Positions 1 to 4,852 of a DNA stretch of 6,649 nucleotides are shown here, in pieces. Made by a program: the position numbers and the translations under genes. The DNA is taken from positions 1 through 6,649 of the forward strand of contig JAILBP010000002.1 in NCBI GenBank assembly GCA_024680835.1. Direction: 5' to 3'. The notes beneath the pieces were generated by a model. It was given only the letters and a program-made list of their open reading frames with translations, made no database searches and was not told where the DNA came from. The first letter of the stretch is position 1; each line of letters begins with the position of its first letter. This stretch comes from RGIG6904 sp024680835 (GTDB lineage: Bacteria > Bacillota > Clostridia > Lachnospirales > Lachnospiraceae).

Positions 1-1
1 T

Positions 2-38
2 AGGCTTCTCTCTCAAATTGAGAGAAGCCTTTTATTTT
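2..38 (+). terminator. Rho-independent terminator of an upstream gene outside the window
   Basis: A perfect 11-bp stem is formed by AGGCTTCTCTC (2-12) and GAGAGAAGCCT (20-30), with a 7-nt loop, followed by TTTTATTTT. The U-rich tail is on the plus strand, so it ends a plus-strand transcript whose gene lies before position 1. Confidence 0.85.
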
Positions 39-164
39 GCAGTCAATGATAAAGCAGTCAATGCTTGTTTACGTGAATAACAGAAGACAGGCATTGAGTG
101 AAATCTGTTTTTACAGGCTTGTTATCTGTTTTTTTCTTTTCAACGGATGTGATTTGTTGTTCCA
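39..164. other. Non-coding or degraded stretch with a short direct repeat
   Basis: I see no supportable gene here. The 10-mer GCAGTCAATG occurs twice (39-48 and 54-63, a 15-bp period). T-rich runs near 104-140 contain only 4-bp stems, too weak to call a terminator. The stretch may include the eroded upstream part of the fucosidase relic that becomes readable from 165. Confidence 0.4.
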
Positions 165-400
165 GATACGGCTGCTTTGCCAAAAGGTTGCATCTATTTA
201 TTTGCAATGAGAGCGGATGAAAACGGAAGGTATACAGTCAGGTCACTTGCTAAAAACAGGGCGTATTTAATTGCAGGATCGAAAAGATCACGACTCTTTT
301 GGGAAAGAATGCAAGTTTCTCTCATGATGAGGATGGACTGAGAATCGAATGCAAAAATGATTCGCGGCTGCCTGTGGTGTTTAAGGTGAGCATTGCATGA
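165..400 (+). pseudogene. Relic of the C-terminal end of an alpha-L-fucosidase (GH29-like)
   Basis: Only the last ~78 codons of a gene are readable, and they need a change of frame. The first segment (165-278) contains GCIYLFAMRADENGRYTVRS followed by LAKN. The second segment (278-400) contains IEKITTLLGK, then DEDGLRIE and LPVVFKVSIA before TGA at 398-400. The order is an Ile-Tyr-x-Phe-Ala strand, an Asn-Gly-x-Tyr-Thr-Val turn, Ile-x-x-Thr-x-Leu-Leu-Gly, Asp-Gly-Leu-x-Ile and Leu-Pro-Val-Val-Phe-Lys. This is how I recognise the C-terminal beta-sandwich of GH29 fucosidases, which remove L-fucose from glycans. The two parts are joined by a one-base shift near 276-281. A second shift near 183 is possible, because TTTGCCAAA upstream lies in another frame. 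The catalytic barrel is absent. The frames and residues are seen; the family call is by memory of the motif order and could be wrong. Confidence 0.5.
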
Positions 401-402
401 TG

Positions 403-434
403 ATGACCGTTTAAACTCTTAAAATGACCGTTTA
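403..434 (+). promoter_or_regulatory. Paired direct repeat resembling a LytTR response-regulator binding site
   Basis: ATGACCGTTTA occurs exactly twice, at 403-413 and 424-434, with starts 21 bp apart, two turns of the helix. Within each copy, ACCGTTTAA and ACCGTTTAG fit 8 of 9 and 9 of 9 positions of the LytTR (AgrA-type) consensus [TA][AC][CA]GTTN[AG][TG]. The 12-bp gap between the 9-mers is the usual geometry for LytTR dimers. The site starts directly after the fucosidase relic and 22 bp before a good -35 element, as expected of an activator site. The binding protein is not in the window and is inferred. Confidence 0.55.
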
Positions 435-452
435 GACAGAATCTGTTGAAAT

Positions 453-473
453 GATATAGACAGATATAGACAG
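453..473 (+). repeat. Tandem 10-bp repeat overlapping a -35 element
   Basis: GATATAGACA is repeated head to tail at 453-462 and 463-472, followed by a further G. Each copy carries TAGACA, a near-consensus -35 hexamer. Only the first copy is spaced 17 bp from a good -10 element. The duplication may be accidental or may have created a second -35 choice. Confidence 0.6.
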
Positions 474-485
474 TGCTGTTAAAAT
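457..485 (+). promoter_or_regulatory. Probable sigma-A promoter downstream of the LytTR-like repeat
   Basis: TAGACA (457-462) lies 17 bp upstream of TAAAAT (480-485), each one mismatch from consensus. The transcript would start near 492 and run toward the broken reading frame at 676, with a leader of about 180 nt. That leader contains a 9-bp direct repeat, GCTTAAGTT, at 549-557 and 561-569. The spacing and position behind the paired ACCGTTTA repeat support a LytTR-activated promoter. No experimental evidence exists in the sequence. Confidence 0.5.
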
Positions 486-548
486 ATTTTTAATCGTAAC
501 TGATAGAATCGATCTATATGAAGGCGGGATCAGGTAAAGCAGGGAGGC

Positions 549-569
549 GCTTAAGTTGCAGCTTAAGTT
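549..569. repeat. Short direct repeat that can also form a small hairpin in the leader
   Basis: GCTTAAGTT occurs at 549-557 and 561-569. Because CTTAAG is its own reverse complement, the two copies can also pair as a 6-bp stem with a TTGCAG loop. No U-run follows, so it is not a terminator. I see no riboswitch signature around it. Confidence 0.4.
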
Positions 570-675
570 CCTTTAGGTTATGCATATATCCCATGTGCTT
601 TGCAAAGATCGGTTGTGATTGATTACATAATAAAATAGAAACATTAACTGATTGATCAAGAAGAGTTATCATAGT

Positions 676-908
676 ATGGATAAAAAGATTAGCATCAGTT
701 TTGAGATCGATAATTCCTGCGAATTCCCGCAGGTGATCATTAACATTGAAATATGTATGAGTATTATTTCAGTAAGCCGGAAGCGGAACGTATTGCCATT
801 ATGAAAACAGCACATGACGAAGTGGTCACTAAAATGACAAAAATACTTAAAAAAGTATACAAGGATGGAAAGTTATGCATCAAAGGTTCTTTGAGTTGTG
901 TGTTCTGA
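676..908 (+). pseudogene. Small broken or overlapping reading frame, family not recognised
   Basis: Two short overlapping frames lie behind the putative LytTR-controlled promoter. The first runs from ATG 676 to TGA 804 (42 codons) and begins MDKKISISFEIDNSCEFPQV. The second runs from ATG 753 to TGA 908 (51 codons) and includes SKPEAERIAIMKTAHDEVV and a Lys-rich amphipathic stretch. Neither has a convincing Shine-Dalgarno sequence at its ATG. Joined by a one-base shift near 753-770 they would make one protein of about 75 residues, so a frameshifted small gene is the simplest reading. The alternating hydrophobic/polar start followed by Pro-Gln-Val-Ile-Ile reminds me of the N-terminus of small LytTR proteins, which would fit the upstream site, but this is a weak impression. 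It may also be non-coding. Confidence 0.3.
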
Positions 909-983
909 TAGGAGTTATCGGATAAGTAAATATCAGAAGTGTTTCATTCCATAATGACGAGATATTGTAATGAGAATTTGGAG

Positions 984-1009
984 GAGAGCCGAAGAATCGG
1001 CTCTCTTTT
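984..1009 (+). terminator. Rho-independent terminator
   Basis: GAGAGCCGA (984-992) pairs perfectly with TCGGCTCTC (997-1005) around the loop AGAA and is followed by TTTT. It would end the transcript starting near 492. Its survival suggests that the broken frame at 676-908 was once a transcribed gene. Confidence 0.8.
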
Positions 1010-1011
1010 CG

Positions 1012-1075
1012 TTGCAACAAGCCAAGGTGTGTTCATAGGGCACTTTTGCAACAAGCCAAGGTGTTCATAGGGCAC
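1012..1075. repeat. Two-copy intergenic direct repeat, 34-bp period
   Basis: A 32-bp copy (1012-1043) begins TTGCAACAAGCCAAGGTG and ends TTCATAGGGCAC. It is repeated at 1046-1075 as a 30-bp copy that differs only by lacking one TG dinucleotide in the middle. In each copy a GTG and a CAC flank TTCATAGGG, giving only a 3-bp stem, so strong structure is not obvious. It sits exactly between a terminator and the eroded 5' end of a glycosyltransferase gene. It may be a genome-wide intergenic repeat or a local duplication. Confidence 0.75.
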
Positions 1076-1091
1076 CTGTTCGCAGAAAAAA

Positions 1092-1478
1092 CACATTTTG
1101 ACCATAAATAAGATACAAATCGGTAGTAAGTATAGATTAAGTGTTGGAGGCTTGAAAGAAAAAGGCTTTGATATCCTGGTGGTGGATGATGGAAGCGGTC
1201 GTAAATACGAAAAATAATTCAGGACCATAAGCGGTAAAGCGACTGTTTTGGCCTATCCCAACAATCAGGGTAAGGGTTTTGCTCTGAAGAAGGGCATGCA
1301 GTATATTTACCTCAAATACAGGGGAGATTATGCGGTGGTAACTTTGGATTCAGATGGCCAACATGCAGTTGAAGACGCTTATGCAGTATGCGATAAGGCG
1401 GCTCGCAACAGGGATTGTTTGATCCTGGGAGGCAGGAGACTGGCTTTAAGAAAAGACCGGTATCCGGGAAGGTGGTAG
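1092..1478 (+). pseudogene. Broken family 2 glycosyltransferase (DPM/DPG synthase type)
   Basis: One frame, open apart from one stop, carries GT2 hallmarks. These are KEKGFDILVVDDGSG (the nucleotide-binding VVDDGS motif, about 1158-1199), then LAYPNNQGKGFALKKGMQY (1248-1304), then VVTLDSDGQH (the D-x-D-G-Q-H metal and sugar-nucleotide motif), then LILGGRR. Such enzymes move a sugar from a nucleotide donor to a polyprenyl-phosphate or glycan at the inner face of the membrane. Three lesions are visible. The usual N-terminal PAYNP-like motif is not readable. TAA at 1215-1217 interrupts the frame between the VVDDGS and NNQGKG motifs. The C-terminal half after GGRR is missing, with a stop at 1476-1478. 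In the next frame a tail ending GKVVGL stops at TGA 1484-1486, overlapping the following ATG, which suggests an internal deletion in a formerly coupled gene. A fragment restarting at TTG 1248 (76 codons) is open but is not a complete enzyme. Confidence 0.75.
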
Positions 1479-1482
1479 GCCT

Positions 1483-2835
1483 ATGAAAAAGAAAAATATT
1501 TATCCTCTTGTTTTCGGAATAGTATTAACGGCTTTTACCGGATATGTCATATTGGATACTTTTGTGATCCCCCATGAACTTACACCTGTATCTACAGTAG
1601 CTTATGCCGGGGACGGTGATACTGCAGACTCCGATATTACAGCAGATTCAGACTTGGAGGGAAGCCAGTCTGATCTGAGTTCAGCCTCAGGAGACGGTGA
1701 GGCGACGGATCTTACAGAATCTTCAGAGGCAGGAAATGCAACGGGAGCAGGAAATTCGACAGAAACGGGAAACTCAACAGAAACAGGAGATTCTACAGAA
1801 ACAGGAAATTCAACTGAGTCAACAGATACCACGGAGACCTCCCACCACGGAAGAGGTTCAAGGTCACGAGGTCATTCAAAGGGCAGGGGACATGATTCAG
1901 ATTCGGATTCAGGTACAGACACTTCATCAGAAAGTGGTACTTCGTCAAGTAGTGGCACTTCCTCTGCAGCTACCGGCAATTCATCCGGAAATTCAAACAC
2001 CTCGAGTTCGGATGAAACTTCCACCGGTTCAACCTCAGGTACCGGCTCATCGACAAGTGATGGTTCAGCCTCCGGATCAGATACATCAACTTCAAGTTTT
2101 ACGGCTGCAAATTCCGACTACTACTACAGTCAGGATGGGGTTACCATAGCCATAAACACCTACAGGCAAAACGATACCAATATATATGTGGCGGATGTGG
2201 TCCTGGAGAATGTATCATCTTTAGCCACAGCCCTGGCAGATGATACCTACGGAAAGAATATAAAAGAAGAAACCTCGGAGATTGCTGAATCAGTTGGGGC
2301 AATCCTGGCTATCAATGGTGATTTTTACGGAGCCCAGGAGAGTGGTTACGTAATACGTAACGGTATCTTATACAGGAATACGGCAAAGTCAAATCAGGAA
2401 GACCTGGTTATAATGAAGGATGGTTCCTTTAAGATAATAAATGAAAGTGATGTTACTGCAGAAGACTTACTGGCCCAGGGGGCATATCAGGTTCTTTGTT
2501 TCGGACCTGCCCTGGTAGAAGACGGTCAGATTTCTGTTACAACTTCAGATGAGGTTGGAAAGGCAATGTCGGATAATCCCCGTACTGCCATAGGTTATAT
2601 ATCTCAGGGGCATTATGTTTTCGTGGTTTCCGATGGCAGGACCGATGAGAGCGAGGGCTTATCCCTCTATGAACTTGCAACTTTTATGGAGAGTCTGGGA
2701 GTTGAGACAGCCTATAATCTGGATGGTGGAGGATCTTCCACCATGTATTTTGACGGTCAGGTCATAAACAAGCCGACCACCAACGGAAGCACCATAAAGG
2801 AAAGGAGCGTGAGTGATATTGTTTACATCGGATGA
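1483..2835 (+). CDS. Membrane-anchored phosphodiester glycosidase family protein (NAGPA domain)
   Basis: A 450-residue cell-surface protein in three parts. Residues 8-30 are an uncleaved signal-anchor helix ending in LDTFVIP. Residues ~45-205 are a Ser/Thr/Gly/Asp-rich linker with GNSTET-type repeats and a short basic His/Arg/Lys patch near 125-140. Residues ~212-450 are a complete NAGPA (DUF2233) domain, with AINGDFYG (276-283), NPRTAIG (365-371), VSDGR (382-386), LSLYELA (393-399), NLDGGGSSTMYFDG (412-425) and a final SVSDIVYIG. The family is named for the human enzyme that removes GlcNAc from GlcNAc-1-phosphate diesters. Bacterial members are thought to act on phosphodiester-linked surface glycans, but the substrate here is unknown. 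The start at ATG 1483 is supported by AAGGTGG at 1469-1475. It follows a broken glycosyltransferase and overlaps the next gene by 23 bp. I see no clear promoter directly upstream, so its transcription may have depended on the degraded gene. Confidence 0.88.
   Translation: MKKKNIYPLVFGIVLTAFTGYVILDTFVIPHELTPVSTVAYAGDGDTADSDITADSDLEGSQSDLSSASGDGEATDLTESSEAGNATGAGNSTETGNSTETGDSTETGNSTESTDTTETSHHGRGSRSRGHSKGRGHDSDSDSGTDTSSESGTSSSSGTSSAATGNSSGNSNTSSSDETSTGSTSGTGSSTSDGSASGSDTSTSSFTAANSDYYYSQDGVTIAINTYRQNDTNIYVADVVLENVSSLATALADDTYGKNIKEETSEIAESVGAILAINGDFYGAQESGYVIRNGILYRNTAKSNQEDLVIMKDGSFKIINESDVTAEDLLAQGAYQVLCFGPALVEDGQISVTTSDEVGKAMSDNPRTAIGYISQGHYVFVVSDGRTDESEGLSLYELATFMESLGVETAYNLDGGGSSTMYFDGQVINKPTTNGSTIKERSVSDIVYIG
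1732..1839 (+). repeat. 18-bp tandem repeats coding a GNSTET-type linker
   Basis: Six consecutive 18-bp units encode GNATGA, GNSTET, GNSTET, GDSTET, GNSTES and TDTTET. The middle units share the pattern GGAAAYTCNACAGAAACN with third-base differences, so they are old rather than freshly copied. Each unit is in phase, so gain or loss of units would change the length of the surface linker without breaking the frame. Confidence 0.8.
2802..2807 (+). promoter_or_regulatory. Ribosome binding site that selects the GTG start at 2813
   Basis: AAGGAG lies 5 nt before GTG 2813, inside the end of the glycosidase gene. The in-frame ATG at 2846 (codon 12) has only an A-run before it and no Shine-Dalgarno match, so the overlapping GTG start is preferred and implies translational coupling. 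Confidence 0.6.
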
Positions 2836-3379
2836 TCAGAAAAAAATGATAAAACGACTCCTGGTATATGTAGGAGTTACAGTATTTGTAGCTGTTTTTG
2901 GGGCAATATATGAGGCCTTCAGTTTTGGGGTCTATTCCTATTTTATGATCTATGCCTACGCCTTTTGCCTTCTGGGTGGGGTTATGCCAACTGCTATATT
3001 ATTATGGCGGGGAAGGGTGGATTATAAACCCATGAGTTATATAGCAGTTCAGATATACAGGTCAGGTCTGGCAATATTTACAGTGGGATTTCTGGTGAGG
3101 GGTGCCTTGGATATTTACGGAACCACCAACAGATTGACCAATATTTACTGGATAGGAGGAAGCTTGTTTTTGCTGGTGGGAGCTCTGTTGTTTGGTCTGA
3201 GTTTATTACAAAAAAAGAAAGTAAAAAAGAAAGTGCTACCTAGATGTACTGACCTCCAAAAGTCAGACTTAAGTCTGATGACCGGAGGTCAGTATTTTTT
3301 AATGACTTCAAGATCCAATACCTGTCCGACCATAACTGCACCTATTCCTTATGGAAAAATCATAGCAAGGGTAGTATAA
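2813..3379 (+). CDS. Four-helix membrane protein of unknown function, probable 3' frameshift
   Basis: The conceptual product has 188 residues. Four hydrophobic segments are visible at about 16-33, 44-64, 84-99 and 112-132, with a conserved-looking GALDIYGTTN turn between the last two. I do not recognise a named domain; small proteins of this look occur in Lachnospiraceae, and the function is unknown. The gene overlaps the NAGPA glycosidase by 23 bp, so it probably serves the same surface-glycan module. The 3' end is odd. The last ~45 codons run through a strong terminator hairpin (3247-3300). A run of seven A (3210-3216) lies in the Lys-rich tail. With one more A there, or in the following A6 run, the protein would end KKESAT at TAG 3241-3243, four bases before the hairpin. 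The natural protein is therefore likely ~143 residues. Mutation, transcript slippage and sequence error are all possible. Confidence 0.7.
   Translation: MILFTSDDQKKMIKRLLVYVGVTVFVAVFGAIYEAFSFGVYSYFMIYAYAFCLLGGVMPTAILLWRGRVDYKPMSYIAVQIYRSGLAIFTVGFLVRGALDIYGTTNRLTNIYWIGGSLFLLVGALLFGLSLLQKKKVKKKVLPRCTDLQKSDLSLMTGGQYFLMTSRSNTCPTITAPIPYGKIIARVV
3247..3300 (+). terminator. Strong compound terminator ending the glycosidase operon
   Basis: The outer stem TACTGACCTCC (3247-3257) pairs perfectly over 11 bp with GGAGGTCAGTA (3284-3294). Inside it, TCAGAC and GTCTGA (3263-3278, TTAA loop) form a second 6-bp stem. TTTTTT (3295-3300) follows directly. It lies within the called reading frame of the membrane protein, which argues that the true stop is upstream at 3241-3243. 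Confidence 0.85.
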
Positions 3380-3410
3380 TTGTTTTTAACTGTGTTGTTT
3401 TGTATTTATA

Positions 3411-3434
3411 AGCAGTAAAACTGCTACTTTTTTT
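3411..3434 (+). terminator. Second, short terminator
   Basis: AGCAGT (3411-3416) pairs with ACTGCT (3420-3425) around an AAA loop, followed shortly by seven T (3428-3434). The stem is only 6 bp, so it is weaker than the one at 3247. I see no intact gene between the two. It may back up the first terminator or be what remains of a lost gene. Confidence 0.5.
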
Positions 3435-3444
3435 GAAACTATAG

Positions 3445-4540
3445 TACCCAGGGCGTGCGTTAGATGCAACCGAAGATCCAAAGCTCATCACGATTTTCGC
3501 TATCTATTGTCTGAGTGAAGAGAAGATGTCGCCGGAAGACTTTGCCCGGATCGATACGTTCAGTATAGAGGAGCAAAAGGATCTGGGTCAGCGTTTTCTG
3601 AGGGCTTTCAGAGACCATCCGTATTCTTCGGATTTAGAAGATCGCAAACAGACGATTGAAAATGCCGGATGGTATGGCAAAATGTGCGCAACGGCAGTCA
3701 GCAAGCTGAAGGAGCCCGGTGCGGTCGGTCTCGAGGTCTATAATTGGCGAGCATATCGACGATGTATTCTCATCCTGGACGATGGTTGCGACGTTGGAAG
3801 GGTTCCTCACCGGATATGGTACGGTTGCGGGAAAGAATGGCGTGACAGCCTTTGATGAAGACAGGACATTTTTATATGAGGCTCAGGTTCATGACAGGCA
3901 GCAGGATGACAAGGCACAGGGCAAGGGTAAAGCCATAGATCGTATCACAGAGGCTCAGCAGCTGTTTGAAGTTGCAGTGGGAAAGCTTGACGGATCGAGA
4001 CCAAATGAGCAGGGTAAAATTCAGGATCTCCGGGCTCTTACCGGGGAGGAGCGTGATCAAAGCGAGGAAGCGTTTGACAGATTGTTTGTAAAGGCTTATC
4101 CAGACGATTTTACAAACCGATGGAACGAAGTAAAAGAAGATGCTGATGCCCTGCAAAAGGAGTATCAGGAGAAATACAACGCATACGGCGCAGGTGGCTT
4201 TATGAATTTTGTCCGGGCAGAGGGGGCAGGTGATGCTGAAAAATATCAGAGACTTGCACAGGTGATCATAGCGCAGGTTTTCTCGCAGCCTAAGAACATC
4301 AAGGCATTGCAGGGGATTGTGGCGGGGCAGTATGATCTGATGGATACGCAGAATAAGATCCTTGATTATGTCACCGCAAGCAGATATCTGGAGGGCACAA
4401 ATTTCAATGCCGAAAGGCTTGAACAGGATATTGCCACAGGCAGATTGAGGGATAAGGTGCTCAAAAATGTAGTAGATAAGCAGAAACCTGCAAAGCTAAA
4501 GAAGGTGTTAAAAAACCCGCATGAGATGGGTATGATTTGA
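3445..4540 (+). pseudogene. Frameshifted gene of unrecognised family, 5' end apparently missing
   Basis: Two overlapping frames read as one protein of about 365 residues. The first is open from 3445 after an in-frame TAG at 3442-3444. It contains DPKLITIFAIYCLSEEKM, SPEDFARIDTFS and HPYSSDLEDRKQTIENAGWY, and loses sense after about 3735. The second takes over with GEHIDDVFSSWTMVATLEGF and runs to TGA 4538-4540. Skipping one A near 3738-3743 joins them smoothly, so a one-base insertion is likely. No start codon with a ribosome binding site precedes the first readable residues, so the 5' end appears lost. The second part is mainly charged and helical (ERLEQDIATGRLRDKVLKNV near the end), with no signal peptide, membrane segment or known catalytic motif that I can see. 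A cytoplasmic protein is likely, function unknown. Codons 3719-4540 alone form an open frame of 273 residues that could still be translated, but its first ~10 residues are probably out of frame. Confidence 0.6.
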
Positions 4541-4588
4541 GGAGTTAAAGCGAAAAACAAAAAGGGGATGTAAAAACAGTCTTAAGAT

Positions 4589-4627
4589 AAGGGGAAGTGC
4601 TATGGTTTTCCGACACTTTCCCTTTTT
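4589..4627 (+). terminator. Rho-independent terminator after the split gene
   Basis: AAGGGGAAGTG (4589-4599) pairs with CACTTTCCCTT (4614-4624) over 11 bp with one G-U pair and a 14-nt loop. It is followed by TTTTTCTTTTG and more T-rich sequence. It separates the split gene from the iron permease promoter. Confidence 0.75.
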
Positions 4628-4783
4628 CTTTTGTTTTTGTCCGGAATGCCTATTTCGTGTAATGCAATTTTGCCATATAACCATATATTACGTCATCAGA
4701 GCGCCGGTGGAAAGAACGTCGCCGGATTTTGCCCATATTCATGGGGACAGAGCAGTGTTACAACAAAAAAAAATAAAAATCAG

Positions 4784-4812
4784 TTGACAAAGAGGTTAGC
4801 GAGTGCTAACAT
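4784..4812 (+). promoter_or_regulatory. Sigma-A promoter of the iron permease gene
   Basis: The -35 is a perfect TTGACA (4784-4789) and the -10 is TAACAT (4807-4812), with the optimal 17-bp spacing. Transcription would start at about 4819, giving a leader of about 34 nt before ATG 4853. The spacer and -10 are covered by one palindrome and the start point by another, so this is a strong promoter built to be repressed. The 155 bp between the previous terminator and the -35 hold no gene or other site that I can support. Confidence 0.82.
4795..4810. promoter_or_regulatory. Operator 1, DtxR/IdeR-like palindrome over the -10 region
   Basis: GTTAGCGAGTGCTAAC is a perfect 6-4-6 palindrome. It overlaps the promoter spacer and the first four bases of the -10, so a bound protein would block RNA polymerase. 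The TTAG...CTAA core resembles DtxR/IdeR-family metal-repressor sites. The particular regulator is inferred from this and from the iron permease downstream. Confidence 0.75.
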
Positions 4813-4818
4813 TCCATA

Positions 4819-4834
4819 GTTAGCAGGGGCTAAC
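4819..4834. promoter_or_regulatory. Operator 2, identical-arm palindrome at the transcription start
   Basis: GTTAGCAGGGGCTAAC has the same arms as operator 1 with a different 4-bp centre. Centre-to-centre distance from operator 1 is 24 bp, a little over two helical turns. Two dimers could thus bind on nearly the same face. It lies at about +1 to +16, just before the AAAGGAAG ribosome binding site. Confidence 0.75.
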
Positions 4835-4852
4835 GAAAGGAAGTTACATAAA

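Noticed and set aside
104..140. T-rich segment with CTGT/ACAG pairings as a terminator
   Set aside because: The stems are only 4 bp, and the T-runs alone are not enough evidence.
1012..1075. A CRISPR array
   Set aside because: There are only two copies, separated by two bases with no spacer-length unique sequence, and no cas gene is present.
944..1228. A 94-codon minus-strand frame
   Set aside because: It runs antisense across a terminator, the intergenic repeat and the GT2 relic. The plus strand explains the sequence better.
1697..2149. A 150-codon Gln/Arg-rich open frame inside the glycosidase gene
   Set aside because: It is the +1 frame of the Ser/Thr/Gly linker, where repetitive ACA/GAA/TCA codons avoid stops. 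It has no ribosome binding site, and the main frame has a clear domain structure.
3289..3376. Possible minus-strand remnant reading GIGAVMVGQVLDLEVIKKY after an in-frame stop
   Set aside because: It looks faintly like the end of a membrane protein, but it is under 30 codons, contains a stop, and lacks a minus-strand U-run after the hairpin. It is too short to support.
3872..4560. Minus-strand frames of 94 and 64 codons opposite the split gene
   Set aside because: They lack ribosome binding sites and mirror a charged, helix-rich plus-strand frame that reads as the natural protein.
4602..4819. Two small plus-strand frames of 61 and 62 codons between the terminator and the permease promoter
   Set aside because: One starts inside the terminator loop and both run into the promoter. 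They have no ribosome binding site and no recognisable protein pattern.
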